A stretch of 64,000 nt of DNA from Clostridia bacterium (GTDB taxonomy: Bacteria; Bacillota; Clostridia; Christensenellales; Borkfalkiaceae), in contig JAFTKX010000006.1 of NCBI GenBank assembly GCA_017453045.1, forward strand, positions 62,001 through 126,000, written 5' to 3'. The first letter of the stretch is position 1. Each line of letters opens with the position of its first letter. Under the pieces are notes generated by a model. That model had not been told where the DNA came from. It worked only from the letters and a program-made list of their open reading frames with translations, and did not search any database. The position numbers and the translations under genes are program-made. Of the stretch, positions 5,844-14,684 are shown in pieces.

Positions 5844-7256
5844 TTAACTATTGGTTTGTTCGCTTTCAACTTTTTTAGATTTAAAAAGTTTTGGAAATAA
5901 TTTCGTTCTAAACAAAATTAAGTTCATTACCACAAACAAGCCAACGCAAACACCCAAGACTAAATACGGAACGTCGGGAGCGATAGGAACTAAAAACATT
6001 ATCGGAAAACCGAATACTATTGCAGGCAAAGTTTGGTAAACGAGATTGTCTTGAACGGGAGTTTTATACTCGGGGTCTACTTCTCTTAAAAGCATAACGC
6101 CCGTACTTGCCGTACCCGTGAGCATTCCGTACATTGCCAAAAATTGCTCGTCGGCGTAATCTTTGAATATGGTTTTAGCAACGAATATATTATATAAATA
6201 AGTAATCACAAGCCCTACTACGCCTAAAATCAAAAGCATTCCCCAGTAGTCTGCAATAAGAGTTAAGTCAATAGCGGCGATACCTGCAACTATCATTACG
6301 TCGAAACAAAGATTACTTATTCTATTCATTAAGAAATTGTTTACGTACTGCTTTTTAAGGATTTTTGCCTTTGTTAAGCCCTTCATAGCAAGTTTAATAA
6401 GCGTTGCCATAAGTACACCTATAAGGAAGTTAAACCCGTAAATCGTAGCCTGCATACTTGGAAGCAAGACACTTAATCCCCACATTACGAGATAGGTTAA
6501 AAGGTAGGCAATAAAAATAAATATGAGTTGAGCGGTAAATTTATCCATGTCGCCACTCATTGAAATTTCGTTGGGGTGTTCAACCGTTTCAAGCGTTATA
6601 ACGCGGTCTTTGGCGTCTACTTTTTTAAGTCTACCCTTTTTCTTCATTACGTTAAGGTGAATAACGCCGCCTATACTCGCGCTTAAAAATCCGAGCGCGG
6701 CAACTGTAAGACCGAAATTAGCGCCACCTACGAAACCGTTTTGGACTTCGTACATTTTTCCGTAGTTAAGGGCTTGACCTGTTCCCTGTCCATATCCCAT
6801 AGGAAGTATCGCGCCTGCGGCGGGGAATACCCAACCGAAGAAAAGCGCGCCCACTATCGTGATTGCAAGACCGATTACCGCTTGCAAAAGATAGGTAGCC
6901 ACGGTAGTTACGCCCGAATCGAAAATTTCAACTCCTCTTTTTCCCGTCATTTTTTTATCGGAAATTTTCAGCGCCGAAGCGATAAAACCGAGCGCTAAAG
7001 TGTGATAAGTTATAATTTCGAGCACCGCAGCGCCGTTAGTTGCAAAAAACTTAGTGTTGAAAAACATTTCTCCCGTACATACTTTATAAACGGTTGAGAT
7101 GATGAGAATAATTATTCCGCCTAAAACCGAAGTCGGAATAAGCGAGTTTTGAATAGGTTTTATAGTTCTTTTTAAGATATTCGCTACGAGTAGCCCGATA
7201 AGTAGTACGGCAAGAACGGTTAAAAAACCCCACGCCTCATAGTCCCAAAAATTCAT
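5844..7256 (-). CDS. gltS: Sodium/glutamate symporter (GltS/ESS family)
   Basis: A 470-residue membrane protein with about ten to twelve hydrophobic segments. The repeated signature GYGQGTGQA (about residues 150-160) and a second reentrant Gly/Thr-rich region GMLTGTASTGVMLLREVD fit the ESS glutamate:sodium symporter family, which has two inverted repeats with reentrant loops. At 470 residues it is longer than the roughly 400 of E. coli GltS; extra residues lie in a central hydrophilic loop and a charged tail (SKKVESEQ). The start ATG has a strong GGAGGAG site, which lies inside the last codons of the upstream acyltransferase gene (20-base overlap), so the two are co-expressed. Substrate specificity is inferred from family only. 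Confidence 0.8.
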   Translation of the reverse strand: MNFWDYEAWGFLTVLAVLLIGLLVANILKRTIKPIQNSLIPTSVLGGIIILIISTVYKVCTGEMFFNTKFFATNGAAVLEIITYHTLALGFIASALKISDKKMTGKRGVEIFDSGVTTVATYLLQAVIGLAITIVGALFFGWVFPAAGAILPMGYGQGTGQALNYGKMYEVQNGFVGGANFGLTVAALGFLSASIGGVIHLNVMKKKGRLKKVDAKDRVITLETVEHPNEISMSGDMDKFTAQLIFIFIAYLLTYLVMWGLSVLLPSMQATIYGFNFLIGVLMATLIKLAMKGLTKAKILKKQYVNNFLMNRISNLCFDVMIVAGIAAIDLTLIADYWGMLLILGVVGLVITYLYNIFVAKTIFKDYADEQFLAMYGMLTGTASTGVMLLREVDPEYKTPVQDNLVYQTLPAIVFGFPIMFLVPIAPDVPYLVLGVCVGLFVVMNLILFRTKLFPKLFKSKKVESEQTNS

Positions 7257-8448
7257 TGTTTTCTCCTCCGTGACTGTTTTTATATCTATGGAAGAAATGA
7301 ACGTATTTAAGCCCGTTCATCCTTTTATCACCCTTGATTTGATAACACTTGTCGCCGTAATAGATATTGACTTTATTTCTACCTAAAACGGTTACAGCGC
7401 CTGCGTTTTCTAAATCAAAAGTCATTTCGCCTTTTTTATATTTTACGACTATTTTATCGCCGTATAGACAAACTTGCGCCTTTTTATCTATTTTTCGCTT
7501 GCGCTTGAATAAAATAACTTCTGAAAATAAGACTTGGTCTTTGTAAACGGGCTCGTTAGTAAACTCGTCTAAATTCACGCCGTTTATAAACTCGCTTTGA
7601 CCGTCGTACCAGTCTAAAACGTTTTTGTATTTAAAGTCGAAACCTACGCCTTCAAACTGCTTGTTAGGCAAATATCTTACGACCTTTTTACATTTTTTGC
7701 ACTCGAACAAGTCTTTATTACTTTCAAAAACAGAAAAACCGCAATTGGGACAGTAATATATCGCTCTTTCAAGATAGTGAGCCAAATTTTTATGTTTAAA
7801 CTCTTTATTCGGGGAAGACTCGTCGACGTAAAGTTCTTTGCTTACGAGAGAATGTAGGTCTTCGTCGGAAAGACTTAAGTATTCTTCAGGCTCGATAATC
7901 CTTTTGACGTAAACGTTCATACCGCCACTTCTTACGTCGTCCGCCCACCTTGGCAAAACGCCGTAACCGTCTTCTATTCTGAGCACCGCAACTGGAATTT
8001 TTAAAGCCTTTATCATTTTTACAATCGACGGCTTAAAATAACAAGTTCTACCGCTGAAAGTTCTGTTTCCTTCGGGAGAAAGCGCTAGCGAACCGCCTTC
8101 TTTAACGACTTTTAACGCGTTCATCACCGCTCGTATATCGTTAGTTTGCTTTTTTATGGGAATAGGTCCGCCAAAAAACTCTATACAGCGAGATGCAAAC
8201 CCAAGCGAAAAAATATCTTCGCTCGCTATTTGATAAAGGTGGCGATTGAAAGCAAGCATTACGAAAAATTGATCAAACCCCGTTTGATGATTATATATAA
8301 CGAGATATTGCTTGCCTTTTTCAATTTTAAATTTCTGTATTTTGGCTTTATATTTGAATTTTATAGACAATCCAAAAACAGTTTTTATTATTAGTCGGGC
8401 TAAAAAATGCCTTTTTTTAACCCATTTCTTTGGTTTTTTAGTTTTCAT
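7237..8448 (-). CDS. PlsC-type acyltransferase fused to zinc ribbon and C-terminal domain
   Basis: A 403-residue protein. Residues about 35-190 are a 1-acyl-glycerol-3-phosphate acyltransferase domain with the catalytic NHQTGFD (HX4D) and the acceptor-binding SPEGNRTF motif. Unusually this is followed by a zinc ribbon (CPNCGF at about 235 and CKKC) and a C-terminal domain of about 130 residues that alternates beta-like stretches and may have a PH-like fold (inference). Ordinary PlsC proteins are about 200-250 residues and lack this tail. It probably acylates lysophosphatidate at the membrane, with the extra domains regulating or targeting it. The promoter is at 8480-8508 and the gene overlaps gltS. 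Confidence 0.82.
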   Translation of the reverse strand: MKTKKPKKWVKKRHFLARLIIKTVFGLSIKFKYKAKIQKFKIEKGKQYLVIYNHQTGFDQFFVMLAFNRHLYQIASEDIFSLGFASRCIEFFGGPIPIKKQTNDIRAVMNALKVVKEGGSLALSPEGNRTFSGRTCYFKPSIVKMIKALKIPVAVLRIEDGYGVLPRWADDVRSGGMNVYVKRIIEPEEYLSLSDEDLHSLVSKELYVDESSPNKEFKHKNLAHYLERAIYYCPNCGFSVFESNKDLFECKKCKKVVRYLPNKQFEGVGFDFKYKNVLDWYDGQSEFINGVNLDEFTNEPVYKDQVLFSEVILFKRKRKIDKKAQVCLYGDKIVVKYKKGEMTFDLENAGAVTVLGRNKVNIYYGDKCYQIKGDKRMNGLKYVHFFHRYKNSHGGENNEFLGL

Positions 8449-8479
8449 TAAAATCTCGCAAAAAGTTTTTTACTTTAAT

Positions 8480-8508
8480 ATTCTAAAGCAATTTGCGTTT
8501 GTTGTCAA
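8480..8508 (-). promoter_or_regulatory. Promoter of the plsC-like/gltS operon
   Basis: Minus-strand TTGACA (8503-8508), 17-base spacer, TAGAAT (8480-8485), about 32 bases before the start codon. Confidence 0.78.
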
Positions 8509-8622
8509 CGCGTTTTAAAATTTGCGAAAGACATTACACACAATTTTTACAAAATTTGTTTATTTTCATTTGATTTTTATTATTTACTTAGCACGTTTTA
8601 CAACCTAAATAATCGAAAGTTT

Positions 8623-8647
8623 TAGGGAGGGGCAAGCCCCTCCCCTA
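8623..8647. repeat. Dispersed palindrome GGGAGGGG-CAAG-CCCCTCCC, copy 1
   Basis: A perfect GC-rich inverted repeat, flanked by TA on both sides, in otherwise AT-rich intergenic DNA. Near-identical copies occur at 52161-52183 and 58864-58887. It would form a very stable hairpin but has no T tail. It looks like a REP-type element. Confidence 0.7.
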
Positions 8648-8661
8648 TGTTTAAAAACTAC

Positions 8662-8967
8662 GATTAACACAAGTAAACGACTTCACAAGAAAGCCCTAAT
8701 TTCGGTTTATATTCAGTGGGCAATCATATCATAACGTTTGCATAGCAAATTCATAACGGCGAGCAAGTCGAGCCTTATAACTCTAAACTCAAATTTACCC
8801 CCCTTTTACAAACCACGAAAAAACGACTTCGCAAGGAAGCCCTAATTTCGGTTTGTATTTTAAGGGGGATTATACTTATTTTATGCGTGTAACCCCCTTT
8901 TACAAACCACGAAAAAACGACTTCGCAAGGAAGTCGCTCTTTCGGTTTGTATTTTAAGGGGGATTAT
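8662..8967. repeat. Tandem 77-base imperfect palindromes
   Basis: Two nearly identical units lie at 8797-8873 and 8891-8967. Each begins CCCCCTTTTACAAACC and ends GGTTTGTATTTTAAGGGGG, so the ends pair, and an inner CGACTTCGCAAGGAAGTCG hairpin is perfect in the second copy. A decayed third copy is at about 8662-8737. The remaining DNA between 8449 and 9051 holds the plsC promoter and no convincing gene. The units resemble small non-autonomous, cruciform-forming elements. Confidence 0.7.
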
Positions 8968-9051
8968 GGTGTGGGCAGTAATAAAAATATTCTTTACGAT
9001 TATATATTACTACGCCATTGTGAAACATTCGTGATAACAAAATAAAAAATA

Positions 9052-10266
9052 TTAGATTATTTGTAAAATTTCAGATATTATAGGCAATTTTTCGCCGTTT
9101 ACCAAAACGATACTACCCTTATCAAAATCAACGGTAAATAGCGTAATTTTTTCTTTTCGTAGCCTTTCGATTACGTCGATTGACCTTTGGTTTTTGGTAA
9201 AAAACAAAACGCAAACACTTTGCAAAAAGAAGTAATTTAGTCCTTGATTTTTTGCAAACCGCTCGCTATCAAAATTCCCCTTAAAACAAATTTCTGCAAA
9301 ATCGAGCGAAGAAGTTGAACAAATAATTTCTATATTTTCATTGCAAAGTTTTTGAAGTAAAGTCCGCCCGCAACCTTGTTTTTCAACTCGCAAAAAACTA
9401 CACTCTTTTAAAACGGCAAGAGCAAACGGCTCGCCAAAATAGTCTTCGCTTATTACAGTTCCGTCAGAGTTTCTGTTAAAAGTGTTTCTAACTTCGATTT
9501 CGGCTCTCGATCCGTACAGAGGAATAACGCTCGCCGGGTGCAAAACGTTCGCCCCAAACTCGCCTAAAAGTCTTATTTGGTCAAAAGATATTCTTTTTAT
9601 AACTTGACTTTTCGCTATGCTTGGCGGAATTGAAAAAACTCCGTCCACGTCGGTGAAATTTAAATATTTTTTTGCGTTTAACCCCTTTGCGACTATAGAG
9701 CCTGAAAAATCGCTACCACCGCGCGAAAAAGTTTTAATTTTTCCATCTTGATAAGCGCCGTAAAAACCGCCCGTTACAAACGCTCCGCCCCTTAAGTATT
9801 CTTCTTTGATTTTAAACTCGCTATAACCCAAATTCAGTTTGCCGTTTGAGTAAAAACCTATCAAATCTTTACTGTCGACAAATCTTATCCCGTAGTATTT
9901 TGAAAAGGCTTTGGCGTATACATATTCTCCCCTTGATAAAAGGAAATCGAGCGAGAAATCCCTTTCGACTTCTTGCTCGATCTTCATAAGTTCGTCTTTT
10001 ATAAAATTTTCAACGCCTATTTTTTCGGCGTCGCCTACCACTCTTTCAAAAAAGGGGGCTAAACTTTTTTTTACGCTCTCGCCCTTTTCTATAAGCCTTG
10101 CTCCACAAAGCAGTAGGTCTGTAACCTTTTGGCAATTTTTCGTTTTTCCGCCCGCCGAAACGACGACGGCTTTAATATCTTTATCGCTTCGTAACCACTC
10201 GGCAACCTTTAAAAAGCCAACGCTGTCCGCCATTGACGCTCCGCCGAACTTCGCTACTTTTATCAA
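9052..10266 (-). CDS. lysC: Aspartate kinase
   Basis: A 404-residue aspartokinase, the first enzyme of the lysine, threonine and methionine branch: aspartate plus ATP gives aspartyl phosphate. N-terminal VAKFGGASMAD is the kinase signature. FLLSRGEYVYAKAF, FVTGGFYGAYQDG, FSRGGSDFSGSI and TDVDGVF are the conserved ATP and substrate motifs; the last third is a pair of divergent ACT-like regions. The start must be TTG at the complement of 10264-10266, since no in-frame ATG precedes the conserved N-terminus. That TTG overlaps the TGA of a 36-codon upstream gene, so translation is probably coupled. It is the last gene of the operon that starts at 14498. Confidence 0.9.
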   Translation of the reverse strand: MIKVAKFGGASMADSVGFLKVAEWLRSDKDIKAVVVSAGGKTKNCQKVTDLLLCGARLIEKGESVKKSLAPFFERVVGDAEKIGVENFIKDELMKIEQEVERDFSLDFLLSRGEYVYAKAFSKYYGIRFVDSKDLIGFYSNGKLNLGYSEFKIKEEYLRGGAFVTGGFYGAYQDGKIKTFSRGGSDFSGSIVAKGLNAKKYLNFTDVDGVFSIPPSIAKSQVIKRISFDQIRLLGEFGANVLHPASVIPLYGSRAEIEVRNTFNRNSDGTVISEDYFGEPFALAVLKECSFLRVEKQGCGRTLLQKLCNENIEIICSTSSLDFAEICFKGNFDSERFAKNQGLNYFFLQSVCVLFFTKNQRSIDVIERLRKEKITLFTVDFDKGSIVLVNGEKLPIISEILQII

Positions 10267-10373
10267 TAGTTGAGCACCACGAATACGAATACCGCCAAAA
10301 CTGCGGCGATTATCACGCTCGTTAATTGTTTTAAAACTTTTATATACACCTTTTCTTTGCGTTCGCCTTTCAT
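10263..10373 (-). CDS. 36-residue single-pass membrane peptide between cdaA and lysC
   Basis: ATG at the complement of 10371-10373 follows AGGAG at a perfect seven-base spacing. The ribosome site overlaps the end of cdaA, which stops two bases earlier (TAATATG). The peptide has a basic N-terminus (MKGERKEKVYIKVLKQ) and one hydrophobic helix (SVIIAAVLAVFVFVVL), ending LNY. Its stop overlaps the TTG start of lysC. In many Firmicutes the gene after cdaA is cdaR, a membrane regulator of the cyclase. Here that place is taken by this peptide. No homologue is recognised, and a role as a CdaA partner is only inference from position. Confidence 0.6.
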   Translation of the reverse strand: MKGERKEKVYIKVLKQLTSVIIAAVLAVFVFVVLNY

Positions 10374-10374
10374 A

Positions 10375-11205
10375 TTAGTTCTCCTTTACGCCGAGTTCTT
10401 CGGATCTGCTTTGCCAGAAATATTCGTGCAAGGTTTGACGGAGTTTTTCACTATCCGCATACCTACTTATTTTTCCGCTTTGCGCAATCGAAATAATACC
10501 GTTTTCTTCGGATACGATTATTGCTGTAACGCTAATCGCTTCGGTAACGCCGATACCCGCGCGGTGACGAGAACCGAGTTCCTTAGGAAGATTTAACTCT
10601 TGCGAAAGAGGAAGGAAACATCCCGCTGCGTAAACCTTATCGCCCATAATTATCATCGCTCCGTCGTGAAGGGGGGCTTTGGGATAGAATACGCTTTCGA
10701 TAAGTTGCGACGAAATCGACGCGTTTAATATCGTTCCGCTTTCGATTATTGAGTTCGGGATTTTTTCGTTTGAGAAAATTATTATAGCCCCAACGTTGTT
10801 TTTAGACATATTTAAAAGGGCTTTTACAATCTCGTCTACGTTTTTATTGTTATAGTTCATACCGTTTTGAGATTTGTCGAAAATTTTAACGTCGCCCGTT
10901 TTCTTTTTTCTAACTTTCCAAATACCGCGCTTGATTTCGGTTGCGAAAAGCGAGACTACTGCAACGATAAAAAGTAACGGTACGGGAAAATAATTCCAGC
11001 CCGAAATACCAGCGAACATAAACACCGTTCCCGTTGCAAGAATATAGAAAATAAACACGAAAATAACCCATCTCGCGTTATTTTTACTTAAAATTCTTAT
11101 TGTAAAATAGAACAACGTGAATAACATCACCAACGTTATTATCATCGTTACGGCGTCGCCCGTGAACGTTGCGCCGACTTTTGCCATAAATTCTTGAAAA
11201 GTCAT
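10375..11205 (-). CDS. cdaA: Diadenylate cyclase CdaA
   Basis: A 276-residue membrane enzyme that condenses two ATP into cyclic di-AMP, a second messenger for potassium and wall homeostasis. Three N-terminal transmembrane helices (about residues 15-85) are followed by a DAC domain with the two catalytic motifs LHDGAMII and GSRHRAGIG. Length is typical of CdaA (DacA). No cdaR/glmM genes follow; instead a 36-residue membrane peptide and lysC do. The ATG follows a GGAG site in a 47-base gap after holA. Confidence 0.95.
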   Translation of the reverse strand: MTFQEFMAKVGATFTGDAVTMIITLVMLFTLFYFTIRILSKNNARWVIFVFIFYILATGTVFMFAGISGWNYFPVPLLFIVAVVSLFATEIKRGIWKVRKKKTGDVKIFDKSQNGMNYNNKNVDEIVKALLNMSKNNVGAIIIFSNEKIPNSIIESGTILNASISSQLIESVFYPKAPLHDGAMIIMGDKVYAAGCFLPLSQELNLPKELGSRHRAGIGVTEAISVTAIIVSEENGIISIAQSGKISRYADSEKLRQTLHEYFWQSRSEELGVKEN

Positions 11206-11252
11206 TTTTCTCTCCTTGTGTTTATATGCGAAGTTTCGTCTTAATATGTACC

Positions 11253-12218
11253 TTATACGATTAACACGTTGAAAATAGCGTTTAATACGGCGGAATTTTG
11301 CTCGATTATACCTTGCTTAAACTCAGCGTCGTATTTAGAAAGCGCGTCAACTATTTGTTTTAACCTTTTTATAGGGTAAGCCTTCGACTGCCTACGCGCC
11401 ATTTTCACAGCGAATTCTTTAATTTTTAAGCGCTTTGCAACTTCAGCGTCGGATAGCGGAGAAAGCGCAGAATAAAGCATTCTCCTAAAGTGGTAATACA
11501 GCGATACGAAAAGTTTTTGACCGTCGCCCGTCGTCGCCGTTACGTCGGTTAAGCATTTATACGCGCTCTCGTATTTTTTTGCCGAAATAAACTCGACGAT
11601 TTCATAAGTTTGGTATTCAAGTTCTTTAACGCATAGAATTTCTACTGCTTGCTCGTCGATTTTTTTAGTGTCAAACGCGTAAGCCGTAAGTTTCTCAATT
11701 TCGCCGTTTATCTTGGTCATATCCGAGTTGCAGTAGTCGATAAGTTTAGCAATAGCGCCGTTAGTTATCGCAACTCCGCGTTTTGCGCAAACGCTTTTTA
11801 TCCACATTTCCGCAACCGCTTGGTCGCCTTTAAAACAATCGACTTCGGTTACGTTTTCAAGTTTTAGCACCGCGTCGCTTTTACTTAAATTCGCAATGAT
11901 AAAAACCGTCGTTTCGCAAGGATTTTCAAAATAATTTTTTAAAGCCTTTACGTCTACTGCCGACGGATAAAATTCCTTTATCAAAACAACCCTTTTATCG
12001 CCCATAAAAGGATAACTCGTAAGCGCAGAAATAAGCCCGTCGCTATCCCCTTTTACGCCTTGTCCTTCAAAAACCGACAAATTCAAACTCTCGTCGATAT
12101 TGCAAGCGTCGATAATAAGGCGGGTTGACCTTTCAACTAAAAAAGCGTCGTCGCCACATATTAAATAAATCGGTTTAATTTCCGAATTTAAACTTTTTTT
12201 CAAATCTTTGAATTTCAT
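11253..12218 (-). CDS. holA: DNA polymerase III delta subunit
   Basis: A 321-residue clamp-loader subunit that opens the beta clamp. N-terminal PIYLICGDDAFLVERSTRL is the degenerate Walker-A-like start of bacterial delta. VVLIKEFYP, DKRVVLIK and the C-terminal helical collar (AVKMARRQSKAYPIKRLKQI) match the family, and length is normal. It follows comEC directly, an order conserved across Firmicutes. Confidence 0.93.
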   Translation of the reverse strand: MKFKDLKKSLNSEIKPIYLICGDDAFLVERSTRLIIDACNIDESLNLSVFEGQGVKGDSDGLISALTSYPFMGDKRVVLIKEFYPSAVDVKALKNYFENPCETTVFIIANLSKSDAVLKLENVTEVDCFKGDQAVAEMWIKSVCAKRGVAITNGAIAKLIDYCNSDMTKINGEIEKLTAYAFDTKKIDEQAVEILCVKELEYQTYEIVEFISAKKYESAYKCLTDVTATTGDGQKLFVSLYYHFRRMLYSALSPLSDAEVAKRLKIKEFAVKMARRQSKAYPIKRLKQIVDALSKYDAEFKQGIIEQNSAVLNAIFNVLIV

Positions 12219-12270
12219 ATAGTATTATATTAACATTTAACGGCGTAAAAATCAAGAGATAACGCTTATT

Positions 12271-13782
12271 TTAAGCGTTTACGCCGAAAAAACTCAAAAT
12301 TAAAGCGACTATCACGAAAGTTATTGCGACTATTCCGCAAAATTTCTTAACTCTTTTCGGAAAGTTAATAAAATCGGAAACGCAAAGTATAAGCCCGTAA
12401 TAGCAAACGCAAAATAACGGCGGAAAGTAAGTTATCAAAACGGGTATTTTTGATAAAAACGACACTATACCCGTTGTTCCAACGATTAAAATTTGCGGTA
12501 TAAATAAGGCTATAAGTTCATTAATCGGCAAAATTACGCAAATTAAAGCGCCTATAAAGACAAAGTAAAATATTATCGTAACGACGGGTAGCAATAGAAA
12601 ATTCGCTATAAACGATACGAGTGAAAAACTACCGAAAAAACTTACGGAAAGTGGCAACGCCACCGCTTGCGACGCAAATAATACGGATATTGCGGACGCG
12701 AACTGTTCGGGTAAAAATTTTAACCATTCCTTAAAAGTCGGAGCAAAAACGGTAATTGAAAAACTGATTGCGTAGGATAAAATAAATCCCGCGGAAAACA
12801 CTTCGGTTGGCGAAAGAACTAAAACGATTATCGCAGACTCGGACAAAGCGTTCACCCCGTCGTATTTTTCACCCGTCAATTTACATAAAGCAACGCAACT
12901 GCACGTAATAGACGCGCGTAGCGACGACGAGGTAAATCCGCATAAATAGGAATATAGAAATAAAAATATACAAGTTATAGCCGTTTTAACATAACGGTTT
13001 AACTTAATTTTGCCCAATAAAAAAGAAAGAGCGGTAAACACAAGACCTATGTGCATACCGGACACCGCAAAAACGTGAGCAATTCCAACGAGCCTAAACG
13101 CAGAAACCGTTTCTTTCATTTCGGAAACGTCGCCTCGAAGGAGCGCAGATAAAATCCCCGACCTTTCGCCTAAAACCTTTTCAAACACCAAATCGGTTTT
13201 TACTTTAAATTTAGACGCAAGGCTGTTTTGTTTACCCGTTATTTGAAAGTCGTAAACGCGACTACAAAGCATAGACCTGCCGTTTATCATAGAACTACTT
13301 ATGCTTTTATCTTCAACCCTTTCCACGCCGTAAACGTAGCCGTTTAGCAAAATTTCGTCGTATAACGAAACTTTTTGATTTATACCGTAAACGAATAAAT
13401 CTCCACCGCTCTCTCCGCCATATTTACAGTTCGTAACGCCAAAATAATAAATGCCGTCTTTGTAAGAAACCGAATCGACGACACCGCTTATTTCGTAAAT
13501 GCCGTCTTCCACTTTACCCTTTTCAGTCTTACGCACGCTTACGCCGAGAAGTATCGAGCCTAAAAAGGCAAAACATAAACACGCAACGCAAGTCGTCGCA
13601 ACGGTTATTCTTTTATCTTTTTCAACTATTAGAAAGAATAGCAAGGAAATAAGAGATAATATTATTATGGGCAGTAAAATCGTCCAAATTTTAAGTGATG
13701 GAGAATACGAATACAAAAGTATTCCAAATATAAGAGATATCGCGCACAGCAGTATCGGCCTAAAATTTATAGGTCTTGTCAT
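12271..13782 (-). CDS. comEC: ComEC/Rec2-type DNA uptake channel, no C-terminal nuclease domain
   Basis: A 503-residue polytopic membrane protein. After two N-terminal helices comes a beta-rich DUF4131/OB-like segment (about 80-190), then the Competence domain with the GIAHVFAVSGMHIGLVF motif, LCGFTSSSLRAS and about eight helices. It would carry single-stranded DNA across the membrane in transformation. Full-length ComEC has about 750 residues with a C-terminal metallo-beta-lactamase domain; that domain is absent here, as in several Clostridia. The ATG overlaps the stop of the upstream MBL gene (ATGA). That MBL is of RNase Z-like type and does not look like the missing ComEC domain. No other competence genes are in the window. 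Confidence 0.9.
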   Translation of the reverse strand: MTRPINFRPILLCAISLIFGILLYSYSPSLKIWTILLPIIILSLISLLFFLIVEKDKRITVATTCVACLCFAFLGSILLGVSVRKTEKGKVEDGIYEISGVVDSVSYKDGIYYFGVTNCKYGGESGGDLFVYGINQKVSLYDEILLNGYVYGVERVEDKSISSSMINGRSMLCSRVYDFQITGKQNSLASKFKVKTDLVFEKVLGERSGILSALLRGDVSEMKETVSAFRLVGIAHVFAVSGMHIGLVFTALSFLLGKIKLNRYVKTAITCIFLFLYSYLCGFTSSSLRASITCSCVALCKLTGEKYDGVNALSESAIIVLVLSPTEVFSAGFILSYAISFSITVFAPTFKEWLKFLPEQFASAISVLFASQAVALPLSVSFFGSFSLVSFIANFLLLPVVTIIFYFVFIGALICVILPINELIALFIPQILIVGTTGIVSFLSKIPVLITYFPPLFCVCYYGLILCVSDFINFPKRVKKFCGIVAITFVIVALILSFFGVNA

Positions 13783-14498
13783 AAAGAATAACTTTTTCCT
13801 TCTTGCGCAATTTCACAATTAGTATTTTCGACTGCTTTTTGCAATTCTTCTTCGTCATATTTTGGGTTAATATGTGAGATAATCGACCTATTGCCATACT
13901 TTTTTGAAAGTTCAACAATATATTCAACGCTTAAGTGCGGAAGATTTTGATTCCAGTCTTTACATAAAAACGCCCCGTCGGCAAGGACTAAATTAGAGCC
14001 TGCGAAAAGGTCGTTTAAGCCGTCGCAAATATTAGTGTCACCCGTGTAAGCGAAAACTTTTCCACCGCGCGAAATTTTAACGCCCACGCTTTGAACGGGA
14101 TGACGCATTTCAAAAAATTCAAAATCTATATCGTCAAACATAGAAATCTCCCCACCTCTAACGAGATTTACGTCAAAGTAAGGACAGTTTATAACAGAGT
14201 CAACGAGTGCGCCACCGTCGTCGGGGCAGAACACCACGGGTTTTTTAGTGTGTCCCTTTGCAAATAACGACTGATAATAATATATTAAAACGCCCATATC
14301 CGAAGTATGATCAAAATGAAAATGAGATAGAAATATAACGTCGATTTCTTCGGGTTTTATTAAGGTTGTCAAACGGCTAAATGCGCCCGCGCCACAGTCT
14401 ATAAGAACGTTTTTTCCACCAATTTTCAAAAGATAAGAACTCGTTGCTCCGTTTACTTTGGGGAACGGACCGTATTTACCTAAAACCGTCAATTTCAT
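13779..14498 (-). CDS. MBL-fold hydrolase, RNase Z/YhfI-like
   Basis: A 239-residue metallo-beta-lactamase-fold protein. Metal ligands are visible: LSHFHFDHTSD (HxHxDH), the central MRHPVQSVG histidine, YTGDTN aspartate and the C-terminal ISHINP histidine. The start MKLTVLGKYGPFPK matches the family and has an AGGTGA ribosome site; a longer upstream frame has none. It is the first gene of the operon leading into comEC and lysC, behind the promoter at 14568-14596. The substrate is unknown; relatives cleave phosphodiester or cyclic nucleotide bonds. Confidence 0.85.
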   Translation of the reverse strand: MKLTVLGKYGPFPKVNGATSSYLLKIGGKNVLIDCGAGAFSRLTTLIKPEEIDVIFLSHFHFDHTSDMGVLIYYYQSLFAKGHTKKPVVFCPDDGGALVDSVINCPYFDVNLVRGGEISMFDDIDFEFFEMRHPVQSVGVKISRGGKVFAYTGDTNICDGLNDLFAGSNLVLADGAFLCKDWNQNLPHLSVEYIVELSKKYGNRSIISHINPKYDEEELQKAVENTNCEIAQEGKSYSL

Positions 14499-14567
14499 AA
14501 TCTCACCTGCGTTTTTATTATGGTTATGCCACAACCTGTAATAAACGCTATGACAAACCTCTATTAT

Positions 14568-14596
14568 ATTTTAAAACACGGCGAAAATAATGTCAA
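14568..14596 (-). promoter_or_regulatory. Promoter of the MBL-comEC-holA-cdaA-lysC operon
   Basis: Minus-strand TTGACA (14591-14596), 17-base spacer, TAAAAT (14568-14573). The first start codon is about 70 bases downstream. Confidence 0.72.
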
Positions 14597-14684
14597 ATAT
14601 AAAAACATTTTACACGCAAATATTTGCATAAAATATATAAGATTTGATATAATAATTAAGTAGAAACCGTTGCAACCTTTAAAT

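Noticed and set aside
10267..10400. Lysine riboswitch before lysC
   Set aside because: The gap is only a short coding frame for a membrane peptide; there is no room for the aptamer and no conserved motif.
12271..14498. MBL gene as the detached C-terminal domain of ComEC
   Set aside because: Its motifs and start are of the RNase Z/YhfI type and it precedes comEC rather than following it.
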